This document shows positions 7,706-17,000 of a DNA stretch of 64,000 bases, piece by piece. The notes beneath the pieces were generated by a model. It worked only from the letters and a program-made list of their open reading frames with translations, did no database searches and had not been told where the DNA came from. The translations under genes were made by a program, and so were the position numbers. The stretch is from assembly GCA_046290675.1 (NCBI GenBank), contig JBKAHA010000001.1:868001-932000 (forward strand), read 5' to 3'. Source of the stretch: Aureliella sp046290675. Lineage in GTDB: Bacteria; Planctomycetota; Planctomycetia; Pirellulales; Pirellulaceae. Position 1 is the stretch's first letter. Each line of letters begins with the position of its first letter.

Positions 7706-9352
7706 TTAGAACTGAGGCGCTGGCACCAAGAACGCGTGCTGGAAGTACATCACATAGGCGCCTTGGCTAGCGATGAGTTGGGAGACATAAAGAGCGCCGA
7801 CGTAAATCAAGATGACGGCCAGTCCCACAAAGCGACTTGACCACCGCAATGTCCAGTGCCGAATCCGTTTTCCGTCTTCACTACGGCCGCTTGCGTAGCC
7901 CATCGCCGCACCCAGCAAAATTTTGGCTGGCAGCATGAACAATACAAACACGAGTGCCGGAGCCCAGGTCAATTCTTCCGGAGTGGCCTCGATGCGTAGC
8001 AAGTACAAAGGGATACAAAGCAGCACCAAGAAAAACATCGCAAAAGCATGCGATAGGGGTGCGAAACGAAACCGCCGCCTCACGGCTGGAACATCGATCA
8101 GCGACGCAAACCGATTCGTCTCAGCAAGCTGGATTTGCAAGTAAGGCAGATAAAGCATAACGCCGGCCATGGCGACGGCACCAAGGAAGCCCCAAAGTCC
8201 AGCGGCGGGAACCTCTTCACCTCGTAAGCCGATGATCATCAGCGAAACTGGCAGCGTTGTCCAAAGTAAAGCGCCCACCGCTGCGCGGGCCCCCAACCAC
8301 CACAGCCGCGGGAAATGCAAACGGACGACGAATTCATAGAGCTCATCGCTTGCCTTCGACCATGTACTCGGTCTCCAACCACGGCAGACGAAATCGATCG
8401 GGGCTGGCCAGAGTAAATGCCACCACCTCGCTCCACGAGCTGCGGCCCAAACCAAATGCGTTACCCATACTCCGGAGATAACGAAGGCACCAACACGCCA
8501 CGCCGTCGTCGTGGGACTACCTGGCTGCAACAATTGAGCCGAGTAGGCAAAATCAGTTACCAACCAGACGGGCAGCCACAGCAGAGCGGCAATTCCGGCA
8601 AAGGTCATCATCTTGCCAGCGGTTCGTAACCCCGGCAACGAATCGGCCCATGGTCTGCGCGCGGCAAGGTTGGCCCCCGCAACCAATAAGTAGCCAAGAC
8701 TAGCCAATTGCACGATCGGCACCGCAGCCACAACGGCAAGCAGAACCAAGAGTCCTACAAAGTCCCATACGCGACCAGCGAACCAGAATGGCCGCTTGTA
8801 CCACCTCATCCCAGGCTTCGTAGCAGCCGGCTGGGCTAACGGATCAGGCTCAGTAGCTTCCGACGGTTGCAGCGAGGTCCCAACCGAACTGAGGTTCTCA
8901 GCATCTTGTTCCGTAGGGGGCTCTGCCACTCTTTCGGTTTGAACGGCAAAAGGCCCATCGAACGAGGCCCCGGTTAGAGCTAGCTTCGGAGGCTCCGCTG
9001 TCTTCTTGTTCGCAGTCTCCTCCTTGGTTGTCGCTCCAGCAAGAGAACAATTCACGACGGGCGGTGGCAGCGACTCTTGCGTATTTTCCTGACCGCCCCG
9101 ATTTGCAAGCTCGGTTCTCGCGTTGTCATCGTTGTCTTTTAAGGCAGGATTAGCGGGGTCTGCTTCGGAGCGTACGACCGCTTGCTGAAGCGATTCGCAG
9201 TGAACTTGTGTTTTGGACGGAAGAACCGGAGGGAGTGCGAGAGGCGGCTGCGGCGTTGAGGGCGATGTGCGAGAGGAAACCGGCTCGAGAGGTCCAGGCG
9301 GAACGCGCGCTGGATCCGATGATCCAGTCGACTTGATTTGCGAATCCGACAT
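7706..9352 (-). CDS. polytopic membrane protein with long proline-rich N-terminus, function unknown
   Basis: A protein of 548 residues using ATG 9352, which has GAGTGAG about 5 bases upstream. An earlier in-frame codon 57 bases upstream lacks this support. The first 170-180 residues are polar and rich in Pro, Ser, Thr and Glu and look disordered. About eight transmembrane segments follow, beginning with FVGLLVLLAVVAAVPIVQLA and ending with FVGLAVILIYVGALYVSQL. No catalytic motif was recognised. It is convergent with the ribose operon and divergent from the PSD gene at 9755. Similar membrane proteins with no assigned role are common in planctomycetes, but I cannot name a family. Confidence 0.75.
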   Translation of the reverse strand: MSDSQIKSTGSSDPARVPPGPLEPVSSRTSPSTPQPPLALPPVLPSKTQVHCESLQQAVVRSEADPANPALKDNDDNARTELANRGGQENTQESLPPPVVNCSLAGATTKEETANKKTAEPPKLALTGASFDGPFAVQTERVAEPPTEQDAENLSSVGTSLQPSEATEPDPLAQPAATKPGMRWYKRPFWFAGRVWDFVGLLVLLAVVAAVPIVQLASLGYLLVAGANLAARRPWADSLPGLRTAGKMMTFAGIAALLWLPVWLVTDFAYSAQLLQPGSPTTTAWRVGAFVISGVWVTHLVWAAARGARWWHLLWPAPIDFVCRGWRPSTWSKASDELYEFVVRLHFPRLWWLGARAAVGALLWTTLPVSLMIIGLRGEEVPAAGLWGFLGAVAMAGVMLYLPYLQIQLAETNRFASLIDVPAVRRRFRFAPLSHAFAMFFLVLLCIPLYLLRIEATPEELTWAPALVFVLFMLPAKILLGAAMGYASGRSEDGKRIRHWTLRWSSRFVGLAVILIYVGALYVSQLIASQGAYVMYFQHAFLVPAPQF

Positions 9353-9754
9353 AAAGCTCACTCTAGTTTCGACAAATCCAATTCGGGTGACACGACTTGG
9401 CGGCCCCATGCACCCTCATCCCCAAATAGGCAGAACACCTTCCAAAGGGGCTTTGATAACGTCCATTAAGCACAAGATTGAGGACAGCACACCGCTGGGC
9501 TCTTTCATTTTAGCTTGAACCACATCCCAAGCAGACGACCACTTTTTAGCTGCACCATTATCCTTTCGCTCTCAAGATAAGTTTCTTGGGATTCCAATTC
9601 CAATATTCAGAAATCGCCTGCGAATATAGTATGAGGTGGCTTCTGCTCCAAAGATCTACGCGTTTGGGGAAGTGAAAAATCTGCCTATTCAACCGCAGAC
9701 GGCGGCAAAGGCCAAAACCCCGGCGTCAGCGACAGGTATCCATACGATTCGGCA
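9353..9754. other. divergent intergenic region, no gene seen
   Basis: About 400 bases between the divergent membrane-protein and PSD genes. It must hold promoters for both, but no convincing promoter box, operator or RNA fold was found by eye. Short open frames here have no support. Confidence 0.5.
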
Positions 9755-11620
9755 ATGGCACCACCGAATCTCGTTCGAAGACTGCGAATTTTCAAACCAC
9801 TGCGAGTTGCGATCAGAAATATGCATCCCTCGAATCCGCCGCAGATCGAAAACGACGTCATGCCAACGGATCCCGCTTTGACGACAGTTGGCTCGAGCCA
9901 ACCAGATCCTGAGCGAGACAATTCCCGCGAATCAGCTAGGCGGACGGGCCGGGCAGGCAGAACCCGTTGGCGCCGCGTACTTCAACCATTGCTTACCATC
10001 GCGACCGCCCTAGCCTGCGTGACGGTGGTCGCCGCCACGCTTCGCCGTAGACCCGCGATTGAGCCGCCGGATGGGGTCGAACACCACTATCGAGCCACCG
10101 ATTTCTCGGCTGGAGTCGCTCAAGCCAATTCGGAGCTGGCACAGCTGGCCGCCGCGGCGAGCCTCGATTCGGCTCCGCAGGCCGACAACCAAGTCATCGC
10201 ACGGCGTTTGTCGTTGGCGCTCGTCGGGAGCGGGCTATCGCTCGAGGAGTTGCGAGCTTTGTCGCTCGTCAAGCCTGAAAAACAGATCCGCTGGTGGACG
10301 ACTTATCTACTCGAAGACGATCGTTGGGCCGACTACTTTGCCGAACGTCTCTCTCGTGCCTACGTCGGCACTGATGAAGGTCCGTTTTTGGTTTTCCGTC
10401 GTCGCAAGTTCCGCATGTGGCTAGCAGACCACTTACGCGAGGAAACTCCGTACGACCAAATCGTGAAGACGATGCTTAGCTCCGAAGGGCTCTGGACCGA
10501 CACACCCCAAGTCAACTTCGTGACCTCCACACTGGATGACGACCAACGCTGCGACCCAATCCGTTTAGCAGGACGGACATCGCGAGCGTTCTTGGCTCAA
10601 CGCATTGATTGCCTCCAGTGCCATGACGACTTTCTTGGGGAACTGAACTTTGGAACCGAAGAAGACTCGATCGATGGAGTCCAACAGCACTTCCATGAGT
10701 TAGCCGCCTTCTTCTCCGGAGCCGCCTTAGCAGACCCGGTATTTCAGGGTGTCCGCGATGATGACCGAGAATACAAGTTCATGTACCTAGGCGAAGGCGA
10801 AGAAGAAGTCGTCGAGCCGCAAGTGCCGTTTGCCCAACACCTGCTGCCGTCCGAGGGCAAGCCTCGCGAACGTCTTGCCGAGTGGGTGACGCATCCCGAA
10901 AACCACGCTTTTTCGCGTGCCACCGTGAATCGTATCTGGGCACTGATGTTTTCACGACCACTGGTCGCACCCGTGGATAACATCCCGTTAGACTCGAGCG
11001 TACCAGCCGTTTTAGATACTCTGGCTGAGGATTTCGCTAGCCATAATTTCAATCTCAAGCGATTGATCCGCATGATTGTCGAGACGGACGCGTTCCAGCG
11101 TTCCAGCAGAGCCGAGTTCGAAGTCACGCCCCAACACGAAGCGACTTGGGCTGTCTTTCCTCTTTCACAACTTCGGCCCGAACAAGTCGCCAACAGCGTT
11201 TTTCAAGCTGCGAAGTTGACTGCAATTGATTCCTCTAGTTCGATCTTTACCCAGCTCAAATCGTTTGGCGACCTGCAATCATTCCTGAAACGATTTGGCG
11301 ACCGAGGCGAAGATGAGTTTGATAGCGAAGCGGTGACGATTGCACAGCGATTGATCATGATGAATGGCAATATGGTCGCTGAACGTACCAAAGTCGACCC
11401 CGTCAACAACGCCAGTACTCGGATCTCGAGTCTAGTGAAGAAAAACGACCAAGCGATCCAGCTGTTGTTCATGGCCACGCTGAATCGCGAACCATCCGAG
11501 TCCGAGATGGAAATTTATCTCGATCACCTACACGAGAAATACGGCAACACGAGGTCGCGAGCATTGGGTGATATCCACTGGGCCCTATTGAATTCGACCG
11601 AATTCTCTTGGAACCACTAA
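9755..11620 (+). CDS. membrane-anchored DUF1549/DUF1553 (PSCyt2-PSD1) protein
   Basis: A planctomycete-type protein of up to 621 residues. Residues about 79-99 form one transmembrane anchor (LLTIATALACVTVVAA). A DUF1549 (PSCyt2) domain spans about 145-330 with the conserved CLQCHDD motif near residue 288, and a DUF1553 (PSD1) domain spans about 375-610 (WVTHPENHAFSRATVNRIWA). Unlike the two other PSD proteins in this window it lacks the N-terminal PSCyt1 haem domain. Start is uncertain: ATG 9755, 9821 and 9860 are all possible and none has a clear ribosome-binding site. It pairs with the DUF1501 gene downstream, a very common arrangement in planctomycetes whose biochemical role is unknown. 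Confidence 0.85.
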   Translation: MAPPNLVRRLRIFKPLRVAIRNMHPSNPPQIENDVMPTDPALTTVGSSQPDPERDNSRESARRTGRAGRTRWRRVLQPLLTIATALACVTVVAATLRRRPAIEPPDGVEHHYRATDFSAGVAQANSELAQLAAAASLDSAPQADNQVIARRLSLALVGSGLSLEELRALSLVKPEKQIRWWTTYLLEDDRWADYFAERLSRAYVGTDEGPFLVFRRRKFRMWLADHLREETPYDQIVKTMLSSEGLWTDTPQVNFVTSTLDDDQRCDPIRLAGRTSRAFLAQRIDCLQCHDDFLGELNFGTEEDSIDGVQQHFHELAAFFSGAALADPVFQGVRDDDREYKFMYLGEGEEEVVEPQVPFAQHLLPSEGKPRERLAEWVTHPENHAFSRATVNRIWALMFSRPLVAPVDNIPLDSSVPAVLDTLAEDFASHNFNLKRLIRMIVETDAFQRSSRAEFEVTPQHEATWAVFPLSQLRPEQVANSVFQAAKLTAIDSSSSIFTQLKSFGDLQSFLKRFGDRGEDEFDSEAVTIAQRLIMMNGNMVAERTKVDPVNNASTRISSLVKKNDQAIQLLFMATLNREPSESEMEIYLDHLHEKYGNTRSRALGDIHWALLNSTEFSWNH

Positions 11621-11650
11621 CCTCGATTCGCAAGTTGGCCGAATCGAGGT
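11620..11650 (+). other. intergenic stem-loop between PSD and DUF1501 genes
   Basis: An 11-bp perfect inverted repeat (ACCTCGATTCG and CGAATCGAGGT) with a 9-base loop begins at the last base of the PSD stop codon. No T-run follows, so it is not a classical terminator. It may stabilise or process the transcript and so set different levels for the two genes. Confidence 0.7.
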
Positions 11651-11698
11651 CAACCCCCATGTCACATGACACCAAAATTCGGAACAGGAAGAGAGATT

Positions 11699-13102
11699 AT
11701 GTGTAGTCCTTCCGAGTCTCACCAACCATTGGCGGAACGTGCCGGCTGCGCAGGCTACCAACGCTTCACGCGCACTCAGTTGGCTTCTAATCGCCGGTCC
11801 TTCCTTCGTGGCTCCGCGCAAGGCGCGATGGGCCTCGCTTCAGCAGGTTGGCTAACCCACTTTGCCGAATCGTTGGCTCGAGCTTCCGAATCTAACTCCG
11901 GTCGCAACAACAACCGGGCCAAGTCACTGTTGTTCATCTGGCTGCAGGGCGGCCCGAGCCAATTGGAAACCTTCGATCCGCACCCAGGCTCCAAGATTGG
12001 CGGCGACGCAAAGGGCATCGATACAAAGCTTCCAGGAATCCAAATAGCTGACTCGATGCCCGCGACGGCAGAGCAACTGCACCTGACAACGCTGGTACGC
12101 TCTGTCATCAGCAAGGAAGGCGACCACGAAAGAGCCTCCTATCACCTCAAAACGGGTTGGCGTCCCGATCCGACTTTGGTGCACCCATCGATTGGTTCCA
12201 TCATTTGTCATCAGAGCGAGGAAAATCTTGAGATCCCTCGGCATGTATCCATCACACCAACCCAGTGGCCCGCACGCGGTGGCTACCTTGGCCCGGCGCT
12301 GGACGCATTCCAAATCGGGGATCCTGCAAACAAAGTCCCCAATCTTTCGGCCCGCGTCCCAAAAGCGCAAATGGACGCCAGACTCGACCGGCTCCTCGGA
12401 GCAGTCGAAAACGAATTTCTCCGCGGTCGTCTGAGCAATATGGATCAGTCACGGACTCTGCATCGCAAAGCGACCCATCGCGCCGTGAAAATGATGCACA
12501 GCGAGCAGCTAGAGGCCTTTGATGTAAAGCAAGAAAGCAAGGGAACACTAGACCGCTTCGGCGACCATGAGTTCGGTAGAGGCTGCTTAGCGGCTATCCG
12601 CTTATTAAAGGCCGGTGTGAGGTGTGTCGAAGTCGAGTTGTCGGGATGGGATAGTCACATCAATAACCATGACCTGCAGTATGGCCAAGCCAAGATCCTC
12701 GACACGGCACTGGCCGCCACCCTGCAGGAGCTGGAAGCTCGCGAAATGCTAGACGACACTGTCGTTTTCTGTGGCGGCGAATTTGGGCGTACTCCTTCCA
12801 TCAACCCTGCAAGCGGACGAGATCATTGGCCGCACGGCTTTAGCACGCTGCTTGCTGGCGGGCGTTTCCGTCGCGGCTATGTACACGGTGCAACAGCAGG
12901 GAACATTGATCCGGCTACGCTGCGTGGGCCCGACCAGTCGATCGATCCGCTCAAACTAACTGAAGACCCAATCACCGTCCCTGATCTGCATGCAACCCTG
13001 CTAAATGCACTGGGCGTTGATCACGAGTTCGAAAACATGACTCCCATTGGCCGTCCACTTCGCTGGAGTGACGGTGCCGTCAACTCAGCTTTGTTCTCTT
13101 AA
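11699..13102 (+). CDS. DUF1501 family exported protein
   Basis: A protein of 467 residues from ATG 11699, which has AGGAAGAGAG just upstream; an ATG at 11666 lacks this. The twin-arginine motif NRRSFLRG (residues 31-38) followed by a hydrophobic stretch suggests export by the Tat route. The body matches DUF1501, a member of the alkaline-phosphatase/sulfatase-like superfamily abundant in planctomycetes: LLFIWLQGGPSQLETFDPHP, then GGEFGRTPSINPASGRDHW near the C-terminus. The substrate is unknown. It follows the DUF1549/DUF1553 gene after 78 bases containing a strong stem-loop, and the two are probably co-transcribed. Confidence 0.88.
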   Translation: MCSPSESHQPLAERAGCAGYQRFTRTQLASNRRSFLRGSAQGAMGLASAGWLTHFAESLARASESNSGRNNNRAKSLLFIWLQGGPSQLETFDPHPGSKIGGDAKGIDTKLPGIQIADSMPATAEQLHLTTLVRSVISKEGDHERASYHLKTGWRPDPTLVHPSIGSIICHQSEENLEIPRHVSITPTQWPARGGYLGPALDAFQIGDPANKVPNLSARVPKAQMDARLDRLLGAVENEFLRGRLSNMDQSRTLHRKATHRAVKMMHSEQLEAFDVKQESKGTLDRFGDHEFGRGCLAAIRLLKAGVRCVEVELSGWDSHINNHDLQYGQAKILDTALAATLQELEAREMLDDTVVFCGGEFGRTPSINPASGRDHWPHGFSTLLAGGRFRRGYVHGATAGNIDPATLRGPDQSIDPLKLTEDPITVPDLHATLLNALGVDHEFENMTPIGRPLRWSDGAVNSALFS

Positions 13103-13335
13103 ACGCGGCATCGTCCCCTCCCCCAATGGCTCGGCCAAATGTCTAGACGACCAGGGAATGCCGCTACAATCAGCCTCGGGATTTGAGTACGAAATTTCCC
13201 GGGTGCAGATTAAACAGTTGCCGTGAGGGCGAGATGAATTTGGACGGGGTCGGAGCCCAGCGTGCCGCCGAGCCTCGACATCGATCGTCTTGGCTCGAGC
13301 GACGTCACAAAGTCACCTTCAGCCAATATCGATCC

Positions 13336-13759
13336 ATGCCTGTCATAACAAGCCTAGGATTCGCTGGTCAAACGGAAGCTGCACTTCGATATTACGAAGA
13401 AGTTTTGGGGAGCGGAGATTCTCTTCCTCATGCGTCTCCGTGATGCTCCCGACCAATCGCATACGGTCCCCGGTGCGGAAGACTTGATTTTCCATGCTAC
13501 ATTCAAAGTGCTAGACACCGTGATCATGGCGACCGACGTTGGGTACCAAGGGCCCGAATCCAAACCCAATTTTGACGGGTTTTCACTGCTGCTCCAAATG
13601 AAATCTGCCGAGCTGGCCGAAGGCGTGTTCTCAGCATTGTCCGATCAGGTTCAAGTACTTGTTCCTTTTGCCCAATCCAAATTCACTTCTTGGTATGGAT
13701 TCGTCATTGACCGATTCGGAGTCTCCTGGAAGTTGAATGTGGACTCGAGTAGCAAATAA
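13336..13759 (+). pseudogene. frameshifted PhnB-like (glyoxalase/VOC fold) protein
   Basis: Two overlapping frames each encode part of one PhnB-like protein of the vicinal oxygen chelate superfamily. From ATG 13336 the frame reads MPVITSLGFAGQTEAALRYY and on to EEVLG, then runs into a stop. The neighbouring frame continues with GAEILFLMRLRDAPDQSH and ends with DRFGVSWKLNVDSSSK at 13759. Removing one G from the GGGG run at 13407-13410 joins them into an open frame of 140 residues, the usual family length. This is a fresh pseudogene, a sequencing error at a homopolymer, or less likely a programmed frameshift. Members of this fold bind small molecules or metals, and the exact function is not predictable. 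Confidence 0.8.
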
Positions 13760-14048
13760 CACTGCCGTTCTATTGTGCCGCCTGCCCTCTTTTCGAAAAC
13801 TAGACTGATCACCGTATCGGTAGATCTACTGCACTTGCAAACCGATTCCTCTTGAGTGCGGCATGGTACACTGAACATCCATGCGATGGCTGGGCACAAG
13901 CTGCTCCACTCTTGCAGCACGATTCCTGCGTTCCAAGTCGCTCGGTGCGGCGAAGATAGAACGAATTGCTTCTTTGCTGTTGCTTACCGCCTTCGCGTCT
14001 GAATCTATTCGTAGTCGATTCGCTTACCTCGAACTTTGGCGATACGTC

Positions 14049-17000
14049 ATGACGATGCGACCATACGATCTAAATAGAACTTGCTCTGCAAGGCACCGAA
14101 AGCGACCGCAGGGCTTGCAAGTGGCTTTGGTGCTCGCGTGCATGCTACTCGGGCGATGCCCGACTTTCGCGACCACACCGAACGACGCGGTCGGATTCGG
14201 AGTTCCAGCCGTCCCGCAGCAATCCGTGTTTGACAATTCAGCAGCTAAGAGCGAGGACAACCCGTCAATAGCAAGTGATGAAACAGCGGCGGAACGGAAA
14301 GAAAGACTCCTTACAGAACGTTTCCAACAAGTACTCATGAAACGTCCGCGTCGGGGAACCGCTCTCGACAAAGTTTATGGCTACCACGTCGCCACGGGCA
14401 ACATCGAGAACTTTCTGAAAAAGCTTAAGACTTCGGCAACTGAGGACGCTAACAGCGCTGCCTGGACGATCTTGGGCCTAATCCACTCTGCGCGAGGCAA
14501 CGACTTGCTCGCTGTGGAAGCGTTTCAACAATCTGTCGCCTTGTCGGACTCGGACGCAATGGCGTGGTACTACCTGGGACAATCTCAGCTCCAAGTCGGC
14601 GCGTTGAAGGACGCGACGGCTTCATTGCAGCGTTCCATCGCGCAAAGGCCTTCACGCGTTGACTCGCTTCCTATATTCGAAACTCTTGGACGAGTGTTCT
14701 TACGGAACGGAAAACGCAATGAGGCGATCGAAATTTGGGCTGAGATGGAACGCCAGTTTCCGGACGATTCCCAAGTGCAAGAACTGATCGCACGGACTCT
14801 ATCCGAAGAAGGCCAATATGAAGAGGCCCTGTCGCGTTACAAGAAACTAAAGGACAGCGGTAAGGATCCGTATCGGAGAATTGAGAACGCACTGCGATAC
14901 ACCGACGTGCTACTCTCGCTCGATCGACGACCGGATGCTCTACAGGAGCTAGAGGCACTCGTGGGGCGAGTGAATCCAAGCAGTTGGCTTCGCAGGGAGC
15001 TGCGAAATCGTATCGAGTCCGTTCTCTTGGCTGACCCGAACCCGTCGGCGTTAACTGACTACTACCGCGACTGGCTCGCCTCGCGCCCGGAAGACGTGGA
15101 AGCTCGCAATCGCCTCGCGTCAGTGCTGATCAATCAACAACGTTATCCCGAAGCACGGCAACAGTTAAAACAACTTATTGCCCAAAACCCCACCGACCCG
15201 TCGCCGCGTCTCACGTTAGTTGAACTATACGAGCGAGAGGATGCCCCCACTGCCGCAGCTGAACAAGTCGAGGCCCTGCTTGAATTGGATGCGACGAACC
15301 CTGACTGGATTCTCTTACTTGGAGAACTTAAGTGGCTTGCGTCAGGAAGAGATGTTGCCGCGAGGCCCTTAGTCGAGGCAACTTGGCAGCGACTTATCGA
15401 CTCCTATCCAGATGAAGCCAACTATGCAGCCATCGTTGCAGAAAAGCTAATCTCCATTGGGAGTACCGACCAAGCCGAAGCGTTGTTCGAACGCGCGATT
15501 CGACTGGCACCAGAAGACTTACGCTATCGGAGGCAGCTCGGCAATTTGCTCTTGAAAGCAGAACGACGCAGCGACGCGATCTCCGTTTGGAAGCAGATTG
15601 CAGCGCCCCCTCGTGATTCCGCCGAGAACATGTTGTTTGCTGCAGAGATCTTAAGAACCAATGAAATCCAAGCCGAATCCACCGAGCTATTGCGTGCTGC
15701 TTCGGAAAAAGAGCTGTCCGTCGGACAGAGGATTTCCGTGGCCCGTTTGCTCCTGGACACCGAGCTCTTCGCAGAAGCGTTGGAGCAATTGCAGAAGGCC
15801 TTTGGCGAGGCGGAAGCCCAAACACAGCGACGCCAGATCTTGGACGAGTTATCCCAACTTCATGGAAGTGCGGGTACGTTGACCAATGAGCTCGAACGAG
15901 TTGCGGGCTGGTCGTCGGACAGCGAACCACTTTTAGTCGATGACGCTTTATGGCAGCCAGAGGAACGAGCCTATTACCATGCTCTGCTTCACGAAGCCAA
16001 TGGCAATACTGCTGCCGCGACCCGAGTTCTTGACCGCGCGACAGACGACTTTCCCGAAAGTGGACTGCTGCTGCAGTTCGCAGCCAAACTCGCTGAAGAA
16101 CGCGGCCAATTAGCTGAAGCGATCGAAGTCTACGATCGACTGTCTCGCATTGAACGAGTCACGAGCAGCCAACACCTAGAACGCAAGTGTTTGTTGGAAC
16201 TTCAGTTGCAACGCTTTGACGATGCGATGACCACGGCAGCGAAACGGGCCGCGCTCGCTCCCCGGAATTTGGACTACTCAGGTTTTCAGGCCGAAGTCTG
16301 TTTCATGGCGAATCGGCGTGAGGAGGCCATTCAGATTCTTCGGCGACGACTGCGTCAGGCGCCACGAGATACCAGTGCGATCGGCGATCTTGCACGCACG
16401 CTGGCGAACTCGAATCGTGATGAAGAAGCCATCGAAATCTATTGGCGACTTTTTAACGAGCAGACGACCGCTGAGGAACGTTCGGCGACGATCATTCAGA
16501 TGGCCGGCATCTACTGGCGGCAGCAGCGATTTACGAACTTGTTGACTCGAATTGATGCGACAGCCGAAGAGCTCAACCAGCCGGAATCCGCCTATCTCTG
16601 GAAAGCTTCGGCACATAGGGCCGTCAGCGACGTAGGTACTGCGCTACAGATGCTCAACCAGCTGGCAAGAGTGCGTACAGACGATCCCGCGCTACTCCGG
16701 CAGCTGGCTCGACTCTATGCGGACCAAGGTGATTACGAGCAGGCATTCACGTTTCAGCTGAAGCTACTGGATTTGCAGATCACCGAAGAGAGGATCAAAG
16801 ACACCGTCGAGATAGCAATCCAAGCCGAAGAACTCTCCAAAGCCAACGCTATCCTTGAGGAACACATCGAACTACTTTCGGACCAGACCAAGTATCAGAT
16901 CGCGAGCCAGTTCTTTTCTTTTGGCGACCTAGATGCGACTCAGATCCTGCTGGATCGATACCTCGAAGGAGCGAAACCACACTGGGAGCTCGTCCTGCTG

